Shown: positions 46,311 to 56,559 of the stretch, piece by piece
How the letters are laid out: the number at the start of each line of letters is the position of its first letter
How positions within the stretch are numbered: position 1 is the first letter of the stretch
From: Weissella ceti
GTDB lineage: Bacteria > Bacillota > Bacilli > Lactobacillales > Lactobacillaceae
DNA length: 64,000 bases
Assembly (NCBI RefSeq): GCF_018394055.1
Contig: NZ_CP074441.1
Location: 1,240,001 to 1,304,000, forward strand
Reading direction: 5' to 3'
Notes under the pieces: generated by a model
The model's input: the letters and a program-made list of their open reading frames with translations, nothing else
Told to the model about the DNA's origin: nothing
Databases searched by the model: none
Position numbers and translations under genes: made by a program

Positions 46311-46679
46311 TTACTTAACAGTAACAACGGCTCCAGCTTCTTCCAACTTAGCCTTCAATTCGTTAGCTTCGTCTTCTGAAACACCTTCCTTAACCATTGA
46401 TGGTGCACCATCAACAAGGTCCTTGGCGTCCTTTAGTCCCAAACCAGTTGCTTCACGAACTGCCTTGATAACCTTAACCTTAGCGGCTCCACCAGAAGTC
46501 AATTCAACATCGAATTCTGACTTAGCAGCTTCAGCAGCTCCACCAGCGGCACCAGCAGCTGCAACAGGAGCAGCGGCTGAAACACCAAATTCTTCTTCGA
46601 TAGCTGAAACCAAGTCAGCCAAATCCATGATAGTTGCTTCCTTCAATGAAGCGATGATTGTATCCTTATCAAAAGCCAT
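46311..46679 (-). CDS. rplL: 50S ribosomal protein L7/L12
   Basis: A 122-residue stalk protein: N-terminal dimerisation region, Ala-rich hinge ([20 protein letters not shown]) and globular C-terminal domain ([21 protein letters not shown]) that recruits translation factors. It follows rplJ and ends the rplJL unit. Confidence 0.97.
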   Translation of the reverse strand: MAFDKDTIIASLKEATIMDLADLVSAIEEEFGVSAAAPVAAAGAAGGAAEAAKSEFDVELTSGGAAKVKVIKAVREATGLGLKDAKDLVDGAPSMVKEGVSEDEANELKAKLEEAGAVVTVK

Positions 46680-46764
46680 GATAATTCCTCCATATATTGA
46701 TGTCTTATAGACATTGTTTTTTTATATTTGTGGGACAAGTCCCGGATAAGTCAGAACGTTGAGC

Positions 46765-47271
46765 TTACGCTTCAACAGTTTCTTCCTTGGCGTCCTTAAC
46801 TGCGTTAACAGCGTAAGCAACGTTACGAACAGGTGCTTGCAATGTTGACAACAACATTGATAGCAATCCGTCGCGGTCTGGCAATGCAGCGTACTTGTTG
46901 ATATCTTCAACAGACGCAACGTTACCATCGACAACACCACCCTTGATTTCCAAGGCTTCGATCTTGTCGGCAAACTTCTTCAAAATACGTGAAGGTGCGA
47001 TTGCATCTTCAGTTGAGAATGCAACGGCTGAAGGTCCAGCGAACACGTCGTTCAATTCGGCCAAGTCTGCAGCAGCAGCGGCACGAGTCAAAATCTTGTT
47101 CTTGATAACCTTAAGTTCAACACCTTCTTCACGCAATGCAGAACGCAATTCGTTTGATTGTTCAACAGTCAAACCACGTACGTCTACCACAACAGCTGAA
47201 GCAGCATCCTTAAACTTAGCGGCTACTTCTTCAACTTGTTGTGCTTTAACAGCAATATTTGCTTCACTCAT
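46765..47271 (-). CDS. rplJ: 50S ribosomal protein L10
   Basis: A 168-residue L10 that anchors L7/L12 dimers. It contains [35 protein letters not shown] and the C-terminal helices. The ATG at 47271 has AGGAGG nine bases upstream; in-frame codons further up lie in the leader. The preceding L10 leader regulates the pair. Confidence 0.97.
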   Translation of the reverse strand: MSEANIAVKAQQVEEVAAKFKDAASAVVVDVRGLTVEQSNELRSALREEGVELKVIKNKILTRAAAAADLAELNDVFAGPSAVAFSTEDAIAPSRILKKFADKIEALEIKGGVVDGNVASVEDINKYAALPDRDGLLSMLLSTLQAPVRNVAYAVNAVKDAKEETVEA

Positions 47272-47420
47272 GTGATCATTCCTCCTGTTTAGAATTTTTG
47301 ATCCTAACCAAAACCCCCCGTTACACAAAGGTACCGGGGGGTCAAAAGTCGCTTGCGCGTTTTTCACTTCCTCGGCGGGATTTATGTCTTACGACACCTG
47401 CGTCTTAGGTAGAATCGATA
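47272..47420 (-). promoter_or_regulatory. L10 leader with attenuator hairpin
   Basis: On the minus strand the segment about 47370-47408 reads AAGACGCAGGTG then TAAATCCCGCCGAGGAAG, the L10 leader core that binds the L10-L12 complex. A terminator-like hairpin follows: seven G-C pairs (47314-47320 with 47335-47341) and TTTTGG. It gives negative feedback on rplJL. Confidence 0.85.
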
Positions 47421-47483
47421 TATTACATTAGTTACTATATCAGCTTCTCGAGGAAGCGTCAACTGGCAAACTGAAATTGTCTA

Positions 47484-48179
47484 TTACAACAATCCAGCTG
47501 GGTCCAAGTTGATTGAAGGTCCGAATGTTGAAGCGATTGATACGTGTTGTACGTATGTTCCCTTAACAGCAGCAGGACGTGCCTTAACAACAACGTCTGC
47601 CAAAGCCTTGATGTTTCCAGCAAGCTTTTCGGCGTCGAATGAAGCCTTACCAACTGGTACAGCAACGTTTCCGTCACGGTCAGTACGGTAAGTAACTTGA
47701 CCTGACTTAGCATCGGCAACAGCCTTAGCAACGTCAAATGTAACTGTTCCAGTCTTAGGGTTTGGCATCAATCCCTTAGGTCCAAGTGCACGTCCAACAC
47801 GTCCAACTTGAGCCATCATGTCAGGTGTTGCGATAGCAACGTCGAAGTCCAACCATCCATCAGAGATGCGTTGTACCAAGTCAGCAGCACCAACAACGTC
47901 GGCACCAGCTGCTTCAGCTTCCTTCGCCTTATCACCTTGAGCGAACACAACAACAGTTTGATCCTTACCAGTTCCGTTAGGCAAAACTAGTGCCCCACGC
48001 AATTGTTGGTCAGCTTGACGTGTGTCTACGTTCAAGTTGAATGCAATTTCAACTGTTGAGTCGAAGTTTGCGAATTCAATTTCTTTAACTAGTGTAGCAG
48101 CTTCTTCGATAGTGTATAGCTTGTTAGCATCTACCTTTTCAGCGGCTGCTAAATACTTCTTACCATATTTCTTAGCCAT
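47484..48179 (-). CDS. rplA: 50S ribosomal protein L1
   Basis: A 231-residue L1, the mobile stalk that contacts E-site tRNA. It shows [24 protein letters not shown] and [18 protein letters not shown]. The start at 48179 (MAKKYGKKY) has AGGAGG upstream; the longer frame is not supported. It is 102 bases downstream of rplK in the usual rplK-rplA pair. Confidence 0.97.
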   Translation of the reverse strand: MAKKYGKKYLAAAEKVDANKLYTIEEAATLVKEIEFANFDSTVEIAFNLNVDTRQADQQLRGALVLPNGTGKDQTVVVFAQGDKAKEAEAAGADVVGAADLVQRISDGWLDFDVAIATPDMMAQVGRVGRALGPKGLMPNPKTGTVTFDVAKAVADAKSGQVTYRTDRDGNVAVPVGKASFDAEKLAGNIKALADVVVKARPAAVKGTYVQHVSIASTFGPSINLDPAGLL

Positions 48180-48281
48180 GGTTGCTTTCCTCCTTGCAAA
48201 TGCGGTCAAACGGTCGTCCAGACCTTCCGCTTGATCATGCTTAGTTTCCTATGCGATCCGTACAAACACTTGGTTTATGAA

Positions 48282-48707
48282 TTAACCTTCAACGATGAAT
48301 CCCATTGAACGTGCAGTACCTTCAATCATGCGCATTGCTGCTTCTACGTCAGCTGCGTTTAGATCTTGCATCTTAGTTTCTGCAATTTCGCGAACTTGCG
48401 CTGCAGTAACTGTTGCGACCTTCTTCGTGTTAGGTTCTCCTGAACCCTTTTCAACCTTAGCTGCCTTCTTTAGCAAAACTGCTGCAGGAGGTGTCTTAGT
48501 GATGAATTCGAATGAACGATCTTCATATACAGTAATAACAACAGGAATCAACATACCATCTTGATCAGCAGTACGTGCGTTAAATTCCTTTGCGAACCCC
48601 ATGATGTTAACACCAGCTTGACCCAATGCAGGTCCAACTGGAGGTGCAGGTGTAGCCTTACCGGCTGGAATCTGCAACTTAACAATACTTGAAACTTTCT
48701 TAGCCAC
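48282..48707 (-). CDS. rplK: 50S ribosomal protein L11
   Basis: A 141-residue L11 with [29 protein letters not shown] and [18 protein letters not shown] near the C-terminus. The start is GTG at 48707 (VAKKVSSI), with GGAGG eight bases upstream and giving the standard length; the upstream in-frame ATG is rejected. Confidence 0.96.
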   Translation of the reverse strand: MAKKVSSIVKLQIPAGKATPAPPVGPALGQAGVNIMGFAKEFNARTADQDGMLIPVVITVYEDRSFEFITKTPPAAVLLKKAAKVEKGSGEPNTKKVATVTAAQVREIAETKMQDLNAADVEAAMRMIEGTARSMGFIVEG

Positions 48708-48801
48708 GATTGTTTCCTCCTTCGTGTTTGTGGTATAAATGGCGAGTTTCGATTTCCGCCTCCCACATACGTTTGTCACCAAACATACTTGTCCATAATA
48801 A

Positions 48802-48831
48802 CAAAGCCCCTGCCAATTGGCAAGGGCTTTG
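48802..48831 (-). terminator. Terminator after nusG
   Basis: CAAAGCCC pairs with GGGCTTTG around an inner TTGCCAATTGGCA hairpin on the minus strand. The T tract is short, so read-through to rplK is possible. Confidence 0.6.
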
Positions 48832-48837
48832 GAATAA

Positions 48838-49404
48838 TTAATCTAGTGTTTCTACTTCTGAGAATGGCATTTCAGTTGGTGTTTCACGTCCCAAGAAGTT
48901 AACCAATACAGTAACTTCTTGCTTTTCAGTGTTAATGTGCGTGATTGCACCTTCCATACCAGCGAATGAACCTGAAACGATGTTAACAACATCACCAACT
49001 TCAGCGTTCAATTCTTCAACAACTTGACGTTCTGTCATGTTCATACGTGACAACATTTCGTCAACTTCTTCAGGCAACAATGAGTTAGGCTTTGACCCAC
49101 CACCGTGTGATCCCAAGAATCCAGTAACTCCTGGTGTGTTACGTACAACATACCAAGCTTCGTCAGTCATTACCATTTCAACAAGAACGTAACCAGGGAA
49201 GTCATTTTCCATAACAACCTTAGTTTCGTCACCTTCGCGAACAGTAACTTCTTGTTCTGGAACAACTACACGGAAGATGTAGTCAGTCATTCCCATTGTT
49301 TCAATACGTGATTCTAGGTTAGCCTTCACCTTGTTTTCGTAACCTGAGTATGTGTGAATAACAAACCATTCATTTTGAAGTGATTCTGCGCCTGATTGTG
49401 CCAT
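48838..49404 (-). CDS. nusG: Transcription termination/antitermination protein NusG
   Basis: A 188-residue NusG with the NGN domain ([46 protein letters not shown]) and a C-terminal KOW domain ([19 protein letters not shown]). It binds RNA polymerase and links it to ribosomes or Rho. The start at 49404 has GAGGAG nine bases upstream. Confidence 0.97.
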   Translation of the reverse strand: MAQSGAESLQNEWFVIHTYSGYENKVKANLESRIETMGMTDYIFRVVVPEQEVTVREGDETKVVMENDFPGYVLVEMVMTDEAWYVVRNTPGVTGFLGSHGGGSKPNSLLPEEVDEMLSRMNMTERQVVEELNAEVGDVVNIVSGSFAGMEGAITHINTEKQEVTVLVNFLGRETPTEMPFSEVETLD

Positions 49405-49451
49405 GATTTCAGTCTCCTCGTGCTTATATGTGCCTATTTTTTTGTAAATAA

Positions 49452-49479
49452 AAACCCTCAAAAAGAACCTGAGGGGTTT
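49452..49479 (-). terminator. Terminator between secE and nusG
   Basis: AAACCCTCA pairs imperfectly with TGAGGGGTTT, followed on the minus strand by a T-rich tract. It partly separates rpmG-secE from nusG. Confidence 0.65.
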
Positions 49480-49516
49480 ACTTGCTTATCTATATGTTGA
49501 TTATAACGTAACCAGC

Positions 49517-49687
49517 TTACTTCGACAAGAACATTAGTCCATGTTCAAAGATCCAGTCAACGGCTCCCAATAGAATGGCAAAGAATCCACTAGTTACCAA
49601 CACAATCATTGTATTACGCATGTTTTGATTGAATGTTGGCCATGTTACACGCTTCATTTCTGCCGCTACACTTGCAATAAACTTCAT
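49517..49687 (-). CDS. secE: Preprotein translocase subunit SecE
   Basis: A 56-residue protein with one membrane helix (MIVLVTSGFFAILLGAVDWIF). The upstream amphipathic segment AAEMKRVTWPTFNQNMRNT carries the conserved KRVTWP motif of SecE. It stabilises SecY in the translocon. It lies between rpmG and nusG as in most Firmicutes. Confidence 0.96.
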   Translation of the reverse strand: MKFIASVAAEMKRVTWPTFNQNMRNTMIVLVTSGFFAILLGAVDWIFEHGLMFLSK

Positions 49688-49703
49688 AGTGTTACGTCTC
49701 CCT

Positions 49704-49853
49704 TTACACAGTCTCGCGATGCATTGTGTGCTTATCGCAAGTCTTGCAGTACTTCTTCACTTCTAACCGAACGGCGCGATCAAGCTTTTTTGCAACCGTA
49801 TAGTTTCGTGAACCGCATTCACTACAGGCCAAAGCCACTTTTTTTCCTGCCAT
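49704..49853 (-). CDS. rpmG: 50S ribosomal protein L33
   Basis: A 49-residue L33 beginning [19 protein letters not shown] with a second CKTC motif ([15 protein letters not shown]). Both CxxC pairs are present, so it is the zinc-binding form. It is directly upstream of secE. Confidence 0.96.
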   Translation of the reverse strand: MAGKKVALACSECGSRNYTVAKKLDRAVRLEVKKYCKTCDKHTMHRETV

Positions 49854-49918
49854 GTCGATTACCTCTACTTTTCAAATATAGTCACATTCTATCACGAATA
49901 CAGAAAAAAAACATCTTT

Positions 49919-50452
49919 TTATATTCGAGTCCATTGATCACAATAAATCCGTATTTCTTTCATTGTCAAATAGCACCATGATTTTGACCTTTTTAATATT
50001 CGTGCACACTCTGCGATTGAATATCCTGTGACACGTAATTGTAGTAGCTGATACTGCTCTGCTTGTAACTCAATCACCATCTCATTACAGAACAAATGCA
50101 GTTGGAGCTCTGGTTCCACAATAAAATACTCCCTCGGATTAATTGCGCCATTCTTGAGTACATCTTTAACGATAGCAGCTCGTTTCTCTTCTTGACGCCA
50201 TAAAGTTACTGGATGATGTATTAGCGCACGCTGATAATATGCTGTTAAGACACCCCATTGTAGGTCTTTAATCCGTTGTAAACAATAAAACAGTACAATA
50301 CGTGCTTCATGTTGCCAATCTTTCGACGCAATTCGAATGGATTGATATTTGTACCCGCGCCAAATTAAGCCAGAATACCTCTGTACAATTACTTCAAATG
50401 CCTCTTCATCCCCCGACTGTGCGGCCAATAATAATTCTGCGTCTGTTTGCAT
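49919..50452 (-). CDS. SigH/ComX-type alternative sigma factor
   Basis: A 177-residue sigma-70-family protein. Residues 1-90 resemble region 2 (AELLLAAQSGDEEAFEVIVQRYSGLIW, then WQHEARIVLFYCLQRIKDL), and the C-terminal part is a region 4 helix-turn-helix (QLLQLRVTGYSIAECARILKRSKSWCYLTMKEI). It lies immediately upstream of rpmG-secE-nusG, the location of sigH in Bacillus and of sigX/comX-like genes in some lactobacilli. A role in competence or stress is plausible; its regulon is unknown. GGAGG precedes the ATG. Confidence 0.75.
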   Translation of the reverse strand: MQTDAELLLAAQSGDEEAFEVIVQRYSGLIWRGYKYQSIRIASKDWQHEARIVLFYCLQRIKDLQWGVLTAYYQRALIHHPVTLWRQEEKRAAIVKDVLKNGAINPREYFIVEPELQLHLFCNEMVIELQAEQYQLLQLRVTGYSIAECARILKRSKSWCYLTMKEIRIYCDQWTRI

Positions 50453-50517
50453 TCTGCATCCTCCTGTTTTTACACACCTTTATTACAGACGTTGCAAAAT
50501 GGATTTATGACACAAAA

Positions 50518-50543
50518 AAACACATCATTTTCATGATGTGTTT
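50518..50543 (-). terminator. Terminator after rlmB
   Basis: CACATCAT pairs with ATGATGTG around TTTC, with flanking A/T pairs and seven T residues on the minus strand. It separates the cysS unit from the sigma-factor gene. Confidence 0.85.
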
Positions 50544-50557
50544 TAATTTTATTCACT

Positions 50558-51454
50558 TTATAGTGGGTTACGTGAGTTAAACCCTTGGTAAATCAATAGG
50601 CTGGCTGCAACAGAAGCGTTCAAACTTTGCACGTGTCCAACCATTGGAATAGTTAGCGTTTCGTCCATTGTCTTCTTCAACAATGGTGCAATTCCCTTAC
50701 CTTCGTTTCCAATAACTAGCGCAGTTGCGCCCTTAGCATCCCATTGACGGTAGTCCTTACCGTTCATATCAGTTCCGTAAACCCATAGGCCACGCTTCTT
50801 CAATTCAGTAACAGTTTGTACTAGGTTCGTTACACGGGTAACTGGTACGTGTTCGATTGCCCCTGTTGAGGTCTTCGCAACAACAGCAGTCAATTGAACC
50901 GCACGACGCTTTGGAATGATAATTCCGTGGACTCCAGCTGCATCAGCTGTACGTAGAATTGATCCCAAATTGTGTGGGTCTTCGATTGAATCTAAGATCA
51001 AGAAGAATGGTTCTTCATTCTTTTCAGCAGCCTTAGCAAACAAGTCATCAAGTTCTGCGTATGCATATGCCGCAACAGACATCACAACACCTTGGTGGTT
51101 TGCGCCGTTTGCTAGTTCGTCTAGCTTAGCCTTAGGTGCATCTTGTACAATCAAGCCACGCTTCTTCGCAAGTGCGATTAATTCGTTACGTGTCTTGTCA
51201 GCAAGTCCAGCTTGCAGCCAAACCTTGTTGATGTCCGTTTCACCCTTCAATGCTTCAGTTGAAGCGTGAATTCCAAAGATGAATTCTGAATCTTCAGGGA
51301 CTTGTACGACTTCAACTTGTTCAGTTTGTGGGCGTGACTTCTTAGTTGGACGATTGTCGCGGTTATCACGATCGTCACGACGCTTAGCTGGCTTGTTAGG
51401 CTTAGTTCCCTTTACCGGCTTTGGCGTCTTCATCTTCTTGTTATTTTGTACCAT
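50558..51454 (-). CDS. rlmB: 23S rRNA 2'-O-methyltransferase RlmB-like (TrmH group 3)
   Basis: A 298-residue SPOUT methyltransferase. A basic Lys/Arg/Asp-rich N-terminal extension (residues 1-45) precedes the RNA-binding domain (FIFGIHASTEALKGE) and the TrmH motifs LDSIEDPHNLGSILRTADAAG, ALVIGNEGKGI and IPMVGHVQSLNASVAASLLIYQ. RlmB methylates G2251 of E. coli 23S rRNA. The ATG at 51454 is chosen; it lies inside the end of mrnC (14-base overlap). Confidence 0.93.
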   Translation of the reverse strand: MVQNNKKMKTPKPVKGTKPNKPAKRRDDRDNRDNRPTKKSRPQTEQVEVVQVPEDSEFIFGIHASTEALKGETDINKVWLQAGLADKTRNELIALAKKRGLIVQDAPKAKLDELANGANHQGVVMSVAAYAYAELDDLFAKAAEKNEEPFFLILDSIEDPHNLGSILRTADAAGVHGIIIPKRRAVQLTAVVAKTSTGAIEHVPVTRVTNLVQTVTELKKRGLWVYGTDMNGKDYRQWDAKGATALVIGNEGKGIAPLLKKTMDETLTIPMVGHVQSLNASVAASLLIYQGFNSRNPL

Positions 51455-51866
51455 TTTCTCGTGTCCGTCCACTTTCTACTTGTTCAAATACCCATGACAC
51501 AACTTCATCCAATCGTTCGATTTGACGACTTGCATATAGATATCCAATTAATGCTTCAAAACCAGTTGAGATACGGTATGTTACCACGTCCGTATTCTTG
51601 GCCTTTGTATGTGAGTTAGCATTACGACCACGCTTGAAGTATGATTCTTCAGCTTCCGTCAATAGTGCATCTTCTTCCATCAAGCGATAAAGCGCCGCGT
51701 GTGCTTTCGCTGAAACGTATTGCTTCGCTTCACGTTGTAGCTTGTGTGGCTTCTTAATCCCTAGTGCTAATAGATGTTGACGTACATAGAATTCATACAC
51801 AGCATCCCCAAAAAACGCTAGGTCTAACCCAGTCATTTGTTGGTAATCGACTTTTTCATCTAACAT
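51441..51866 (-). CDS. mrnC: Mini-ribonuclease 3
   Basis: A 141-residue RNase III catalytic domain without a dsRNA-binding domain: GLDLAFFGDAVYEFYVRQHL near 13 with the catalytic Asp, and STGFEALIGYLYA with the second acidic cluster. It matures 23S rRNA in Gram-positive bacteria. It starts nine bases after cysS, the conserved cysS-mrnC-rlmB order. Confidence 0.95.
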   Translation of the reverse strand: MLDEKVDYQQMTGLDLAFFGDAVYEFYVRQHLLALGIKKPHKLQREAKQYVSAKAHAALYRLMEEDALLTEAEESYFKRGRNANSHTKAKNTDVVTYRISTGFEALIGYLYASRQIERLDEVVSWVFEQVESGRTRENGTK

Positions 51867-51875
51867 GTTTATTCC

Positions 51876-53297
51876 TTAATCTTGTGTCGCACGACGCCAA
51901 CGCGTCCCTTGCGGTGTATCTTCTAGTAAAATATCTTGTGCTGCTAGTTCTTCGCGAATTTCATCTGAACGCGCAAAGTCACGGTTCTCACGGGCTGCAT
52001 CACGTTCATCAATCAATGCTTGAATTGTTTCGTCAGCCAATTCTTCTTGCGCCAAGTCATCAACTCCGAAGATATCCATCAACTTAGCTAATGTTTCTAG
52101 AATCAAGTTAACGTCACTTGTGACCACAACGTTTTCTTGTGAAGTTGTGTTAGCCAATTCAACTAGATCGTAGATAGCTGACAACGCGTTTTGTACGTTA
52201 AAGTCATCATCCATAGCTTCGTTGAATGTGTTAACGATTGTCGCAACTTGAACAAGTGTTTCTGGGTTAATACCTTCTTGTGCATCCGCCAAACGGAATT
52301 GCAAGTTACGGTATGCCGTACGGATACGGTTCAAGTTGTTCGTTGCTTGTTCTAGGTTCGCTGTTGAGAAAGCAATTGGGCGACGGTATTGTGTGCTTGC
52401 CATGAAGAAGCGCAAAGCCAATGGGTCGCTCAATTCTTGCAACAAGTCGTGGACTGTTGTGAAGTTACCTAATGACTTAGACATCTTCTCTTGTGCATCC
52501 CCAACTGTCACAAATCCATTGTGCAACCACTTGTGCACGAATGTTTCGCCAGAACGTGCTTCTGATTGTGCAATTTCATTTGTATGGTGTGGGAAAGCCA
52601 AATCGATTCCACCACCGTGGATATCAATATTGTTACCCAAATACTTAGTAGACATGACTGAACATTCAATGTGCCATCCTGGACGTCCTGCTCCCCATGG
52701 TGAATCCCATGAAATAGCGTTGTCATTAGCTGCTGACTTCCAAACAGCGAAGTCCATTGGATCTTCCTTACGGTCTTGTTCTTCATCATCCAAACGACCT
52801 GCAGCATTATGCTCCATTTCGTCTAGGTCTTGGTGAGCCAAGTGACCGTAATCAGGGAACTTACGTGCACGGAAGTACACATCCCCTTCTGCAACATAAG
52901 CGTAGTCCTTGGCAATCAAGTCTTCTACGAATGTGATAATTTCTGGAATGTTATCTGTGGCACGTGGTTGTACCGTAGCAGGCTTAACATTCAAGGCAGC
53001 TGTATCTTCAAAGTAAGCTGCAATATAACGGTCCGCTAGTTCAGGTACTGTAATACCTTCTTCAGCGGCTGCTTTAATCATCTTGTCATCAACGTCAGTG
53101 AAGTTAGAAACAAAGTTAACTTCGTTTCCACGGTATTCCAAATAACGTCGAATAGTGTCAAAGGCAATAGCAGAACGTGCGTTTCCAATATGAATGTAGT
53201 TATACACCGTTGGTCCACAGACGTACATGTTAATGACCCCTGGAGTTACCGGTTCAAACGTTTCTTTTTCTAAAGATAATGTATTAAATACTTTCAT
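51876..53297 (-). CDS. cysS: Cysteinyl-tRNA synthetase
   Basis: A 473-residue class I synthetase. The first zinc Cys and HIGH-like motif appear in [20 protein letters not shown], the second zinc ligands in [14 protein letters not shown] and [11 protein letters not shown], and KMSKS in [12 protein letters not shown] promoter TTGACG-17-TATGCT is at 53371-53399. No T-box is seen in the roughly 70-base leader. First gene of cysS-mrnC-rlmB. Confidence 0.97.
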   Translation of the reverse strand: MKVFNTLSLEKETFEPVTPGVINMYVCGPTVYNYIHIGNARSAIAFDTIRRYLEYRGNEVNFVSNFTDVDDKMIKAAAEEGITVPELADRYIAAYFEDTAALNVKPATVQPRATDNIPEIITFVEDLIAKDYAYVAEGDVYFRARKFPDYGHLAHQDLDEMEHNAAGRLDDEEQDRKEDPMDFAVWKSAANDNAISWDSPWGAGRPGWHIECSVMSTKYLGNNIDIHGGGIDLAFPHHTNEIAQSEARSGETFVHKWLHNGFVTVGDAQEKMSKSLGNFTTVHDLLQELSDPLALRFFMASTQYRRPIAFSTANLEQATNNLNRIRTAYRNLQFRLADAQEGINPETLVQVATIVNTFNEAMDDDFNVQNALSAIYDLVELANTTSQENVVVTSDVNLILETLAKLMDIFGVDDLAQEELADETIQALIDERDAARENRDFARSDEIREELAAQDILLEDTPQGTRWRRATQD

Positions 53298-53370
53298 TCT
53301 TGATAGTTCTCCTTACCTTATTATTTTCATGCTTTTTATAGAGCATATGTCGATTAATTGTTTCTCTTTA

Positions 53371-53399
53371 AGCATACTTAAACAAAGGGTTAACGTCAA
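53371..53399 (-). promoter_or_regulatory. cysS promoter
   Basis: TTGACG (53394-53399), 17 bases, TATGCT (53371-53376) on the minus strand. Confidence 0.65.
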
Positions 53400-53471
53400 T
53401 GAAAGGGGCTAAAACACTCTAATAATCTCTCTATTTTTACATCGTCTTTTTCATTGATTTGAATAAGAAAA

Positions 53472-53497
53472 AACTCTATCACCTCAGTGATAGAGTT
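53472..53497 (-). terminator. Terminator after nadE
   Basis: An 11-bp stem (AACTCTATCAC and complement) with a 4-base loop, followed by six T residues on the minus strand. Confidence 0.9.
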
Positions 53498-53513
53498 CGT
53501 AAGTAGATTCGGT

Positions 53514-54338
53514 TTAACGCCACCATTGGTCAAAGACTGTAACTGGTCCACGACGCTTGTGCATTGTGCGGTTATACCAACCTTCAATCTTAGTTGCGGC
53601 ATCGTCTGAAACTGTCTTACCTTCTAGGTAGTCGTCTAGGTCATCATATGTGACACCTAGCGCAACTTCATCAGGTAATGATGGACGGTCTTCTTCAAGA
53701 TCAGCTGTTGGCACCTTTTCATACAAGTGCACAGGTGCTCCTAGCATTTCCAAAATTTGACGTCCTTGACGCTTAGTTAGACGGTATAGTGGCGTAATGT
53801 CCGCTGCACCATCCCCAAACTTTGTGTAGAATCCAGTCACTGCTTCGGCTGCATGATCCGTTCCAATCACAACACCACCAACTTCACCAGCCACCGCAAA
53901 TTGTGAAATCATACGTTGACGGGCTTTGATGTTTCCTTTGTTGAAATCAGAAACAGACATCCCCGCATCGGTTAGTTGCTTAACTGACGCTTCGGTTGCA
54001 CCTTGAATATTAACACGAATTGTTTGGTCTGCATTTTGCCAGGCAATTGCATCCAACGCATCTTGTTCATCAGCTTGTTCATTGTATGGCAAACGCATTG
54101 CAATAAACTTGTATCCTGCATCTCCAGTTTCTTCGCGCAATTCTTCCACGGCTGTTTGTGCCATTTTACCGGCTAACGTTGAATCTTGCCCACCAGAAAT
54201 ACCTAATACATAAACTTTTAGTCCTGTCTTCTTTAGGTATTCCTTCAACAAATCAACGGAACGACGGTATTCAACCATCGGGTCAATCGTTGGTTGTGAG
54301 CCTAAAGCGGCAATAATTTCTGCTTGTTTCGTTGTCAT
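53514..54338 (-). CDS. nadE: NH3-dependent NAD(+) synthetase
   Basis: Converts nicotinate adenine dinucleotide to NAD. The 274 residues show the PP-loop [15 protein letters not shown] near 44, [35 protein letters not shown] and [11 protein letters not shown]; no glutaminase domain is present, so ammonia is the nitrogen donor. It follows pncB by two bases, so the pair makes NAD from nicotinate. Confidence 0.96.
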   Translation of the reverse strand: MTTKQAEIIAALGSQPTIDPMVEYRRSVDLLKEYLKKTGLKVYVLGISGGQDSTLAGKMAQTAVEELREETGDAGYKFIAMRLPYNEQADEQDALDAIAWQNADQTIRVNIQGATEASVKQLTDAGMSVSDFNKGNIKARQRMISQFAVAGEVGGVVIGTDHAAEAVTGFYTKFGDGAADITPLYRLTKRQGRQILEMLGAPVHLYEKVPTADLEEDRPSLPDEVALGVTYDDLDDYLEGKTVSDDAATKIEGWYNRTMHKRRGPVTVFDQWWR

Positions 54339-54340
54339 GA

Positions 54341-55846
54341 TTAGTCCTCGTTGATATCCTTTGGCAATGCTTCTTCAGTCACTGCAATACGCTTTACGAA
54401 TCCTTGTACTTCTTCAATCAAACTCATCTTGTTTTGCCAAGCCTTCTTAGATAGATCGACTGGGTATTCTTGTGGGTTCAAATCACGACGATATTCTGCC
54501 CACAATGCTTGCAAGTTTTCTTGAGAGTATGCACGAATTTCAGCCAAGTCTGGTGATTCATAGACAATCTCACCATCCACAACCACATCATGCAACAAAG
54601 GACGTGCTGTGTAATCAGTAATCGTCTTGTTTAGGTATGGGTAGTTCGGATTGAACATGTACACACCTTCTGGGTCATCCTTAGGGTTTTCATCCCATAG
54701 GGCAACATAGTCACCTTCAGACTTACCATCCGCATTTGATGTAATACGCCAAACTTGCTTCTTACCTGGTGTAGAAATCTTCGCAGCCGTTCCAGAAATC
54801 TTAATGGTGTCGACCATCTTACCGCGTTCGTTCTCAATTGAGACAACCTTGTAAACACCACCTAGTGCTGGTTGATCGTACGCTGTAATCAACTTAGTTC
54901 CAATTCCCCAGACGTCAATCTTGGCATCTTGGCGCTTCAAACTCGTAATTGTTTCTTCATCCAAATCATTAGATGCGTAGATCTTGGCATCTGGGAAACC
55001 AGCATCATCCAACATCTTACGCACACCCTTAGACAAGTAAGCCATGTCTCCTGAGTCAATGCGAACACCTAAGAAGTTAATCTTATCACCAAATTCACGC
55101 GCCACCTTAATTGCGGCAGGTACACCAGAACGCAATGTGTCATAAGTATCTACTAAGAATACACAGTCACGGTGACTTTCGGCGTACGCCTTGAAAGCTT
55201 CATAATCACTACGGTAAATTTGAACCAAACTGTGCGCATGTGTTCCAGAAATTGGAATACCAAAAATCTTACCCGCGCGGACATTTGAAGTTGCATCAAA
55301 TCCTCCAATGTATGCAGCACGTGTTCCCCATAGTGCGGCGTCCATTTCTTGGGCACGACGTGTTCCAAATTCCATCAAAGCTTGATCCCCAACAACGCTT
55401 CGAATACGTGATGCCTTTGTCGCAATCAATGTTTGATAATTAATGATGTTCAATAATGGTGTTTCAATTAGTTGCGCATCAAAAACGGATCCTTCGACTT
55501 GCAAGATTGGTTCATCATTGAAGACTGGTTCTCCTTCACGAGGCGCACGGACAGTTCCCTTAAAGCGCCAGTTCTCCAAGTAATCAATGAATTCTTCACT
55601 GTATGAACCTGTTTCACGTAGGTAGGCAATATCCGTTTCTGAAAAGTGCAAACCACGTAAGTATTCTAAGACGCGTTCCAGACCTGCAAAAATTGCATAT
55701 CCATTCTTAAATGGCAGCTTACGGAAATACATTTCATAAACCGCGTGACGGTTATTAATTCCTTGATCAAAATATGTTTGCATCATAGACAGTTGATAAG
55801 CATCGGTGTGCAATGCTAGGCTATCATCCGCGTAATGTAATGACAT
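54341..55846 (-). CDS. pncB: Nicotinate phosphoribosyltransferase
   Basis: Makes nicotinate mononucleotide from nicotinate and PRPP. The 501 residues show [47 protein letters not shown] with the catalytic-loop region, and [26 protein letters not shown]. The ATG at 55846 (MSLHYADDS) has GGAG seven bases upstream; the longer frame is unsupported. With nadE it forms a salvage pair; the adenylyltransferase nadD is elsewhere. Confidence 0.96.
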   Translation of the reverse strand: MSLHYADDSLALHTDAYQLSMMQTYFDQGINNRHAVYEMYFRKLPFKNGYAIFAGLERVLEYLRGLHFSETDIAYLRETGSYSEEFIDYLENWRFKGTVRAPREGEPVFNDEPILQVEGSVFDAQLIETPLLNIINYQTLIATKASRIRSVVGDQALMEFGTRRAQEMDAALWGTRAAYIGGFDATSNVRAGKIFGIPISGTHAHSLVQIYRSDYEAFKAYAESHRDCVFLVDTYDTLRSGVPAAIKVAREFGDKINFLGVRIDSGDMAYLSKGVRKMLDDAGFPDAKIYASNDLDEETITSLKRQDAKIDVWGIGTKLITAYDQPALGGVYKVVSIENERGKMVDTIKISGTAAKISTPGKKQVWRITSNADGKSEGDYVALWDENPKDDPEGVYMFNPNYPYLNKTITDYTARPLLHDVVVDGEIVYESPDLAEIRAYSQENLQALWAEYRRDLNPQEYPVDLSKKAWQNKMSLIEEVQGFVKRIAVTEEALPKDINED

Positions 55847-56049
55847 GATGTTTCTCCACTTCCCTCTTGTGACGTTTTTAATAAGTACTATTTTACCACA
55901 CACTATACAAACCGCCCTTATAATTCTACATATGACTAAACCGATCAATTTCGACTACATCCCATAATATAAAAATCGCCTATGTGCTCTTTACATCACC
56001 CATTAATTAGTTAATAATTAACGCCATGCCTTACAGAGGAGAATTTAAT

Positions 56050-56451
56050 ATGCAATTATATTTTTTATGCACTGGTAATTCATGTCGTAGTCAAATAGCA
56101 GAAGGATTTGCCAAACACTATTTGCCTACTGATTGGACGATTAAAAGTGCCGGAATAGAAACTCACGGCTTAAATCCTAATGCTGTCAATGTTATGCAAG
56201 AAATCGGAATTGATATTTCAAATCAAACCTCAAACTTAATTGATCCTGATTATTTAAATTCTAGTGACATTATTATTACGCTATGTGGGGATGCCAAAGA
56301 CAAGTGTCCTATGACACCTCCCCATATCAAGCGATTACACTGGGATCTACTAGATCCTGCACAAGCAACAGGAACACCTGAGCAAATTATTCAAGTGTTT
56401 AGAGATACGCGCGATACTATACAAGAGCTCGTCAAATCCTTGCAACCTTAG
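56050..56451 (+). CDS. arsC: Arsenate reductase, thioredoxin-coupled (ArsC)
   Basis: A 133-residue low-molecular-weight-phosphatase-fold protein. The catalytic loop CTGNSCRS (CX5R) is near residue 8, and the redox pair appears in [12 protein letters not shown], matching the Cys10-Cys82-Cys89 triad of thioredoxin-coupled ArsC. It reduces arsenate to arsenite. The ATG at 56050 has GAGGAG seven bases upstream. No arsR, arsB or acr3 is adjacent, and the gene is AT-rich with AAA/ATT codons, which suggests transfer or an orphaned remnant of an ars cluster. Confidence 0.88.
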   Translation: MQLYFLCTGNSCRSQIAEGFAKHYLPTDWTIKSAGIETHGLNPNAVNVMQEIGIDISNQTSNLIDPDYLNSSDIIITLCGDAKDKCPMTPPHIKRLHWDLLDPAQATGTPEQIIQVFRDTRDTIQELVKSLQP

Positions 56452-56523
56452 GGTTATTAGTTCTAGGATAGTCATTCATGGCATAAATCTATGTACATTA
56501 AATAAATATTTTTCACTTACTAT

Positions 56524-56552
56524 TTGACAACGAAAATAAAATCTATTATTAT
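56524..56552 (+). promoter_or_regulatory. metQNI promoter
   Basis: TTGACA (56524-56529), exactly 17 bases, TATTAT (56547-56552), leading into the T-box. Confidence 0.75.
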
Positions 56553-56559
56553 TACTCAC

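Noticed and set aside
53300-53400. T-box upstream of cysS
   Set aside because: The leader is only about 70 bases and has no T-box sequence or terminator hairpin.
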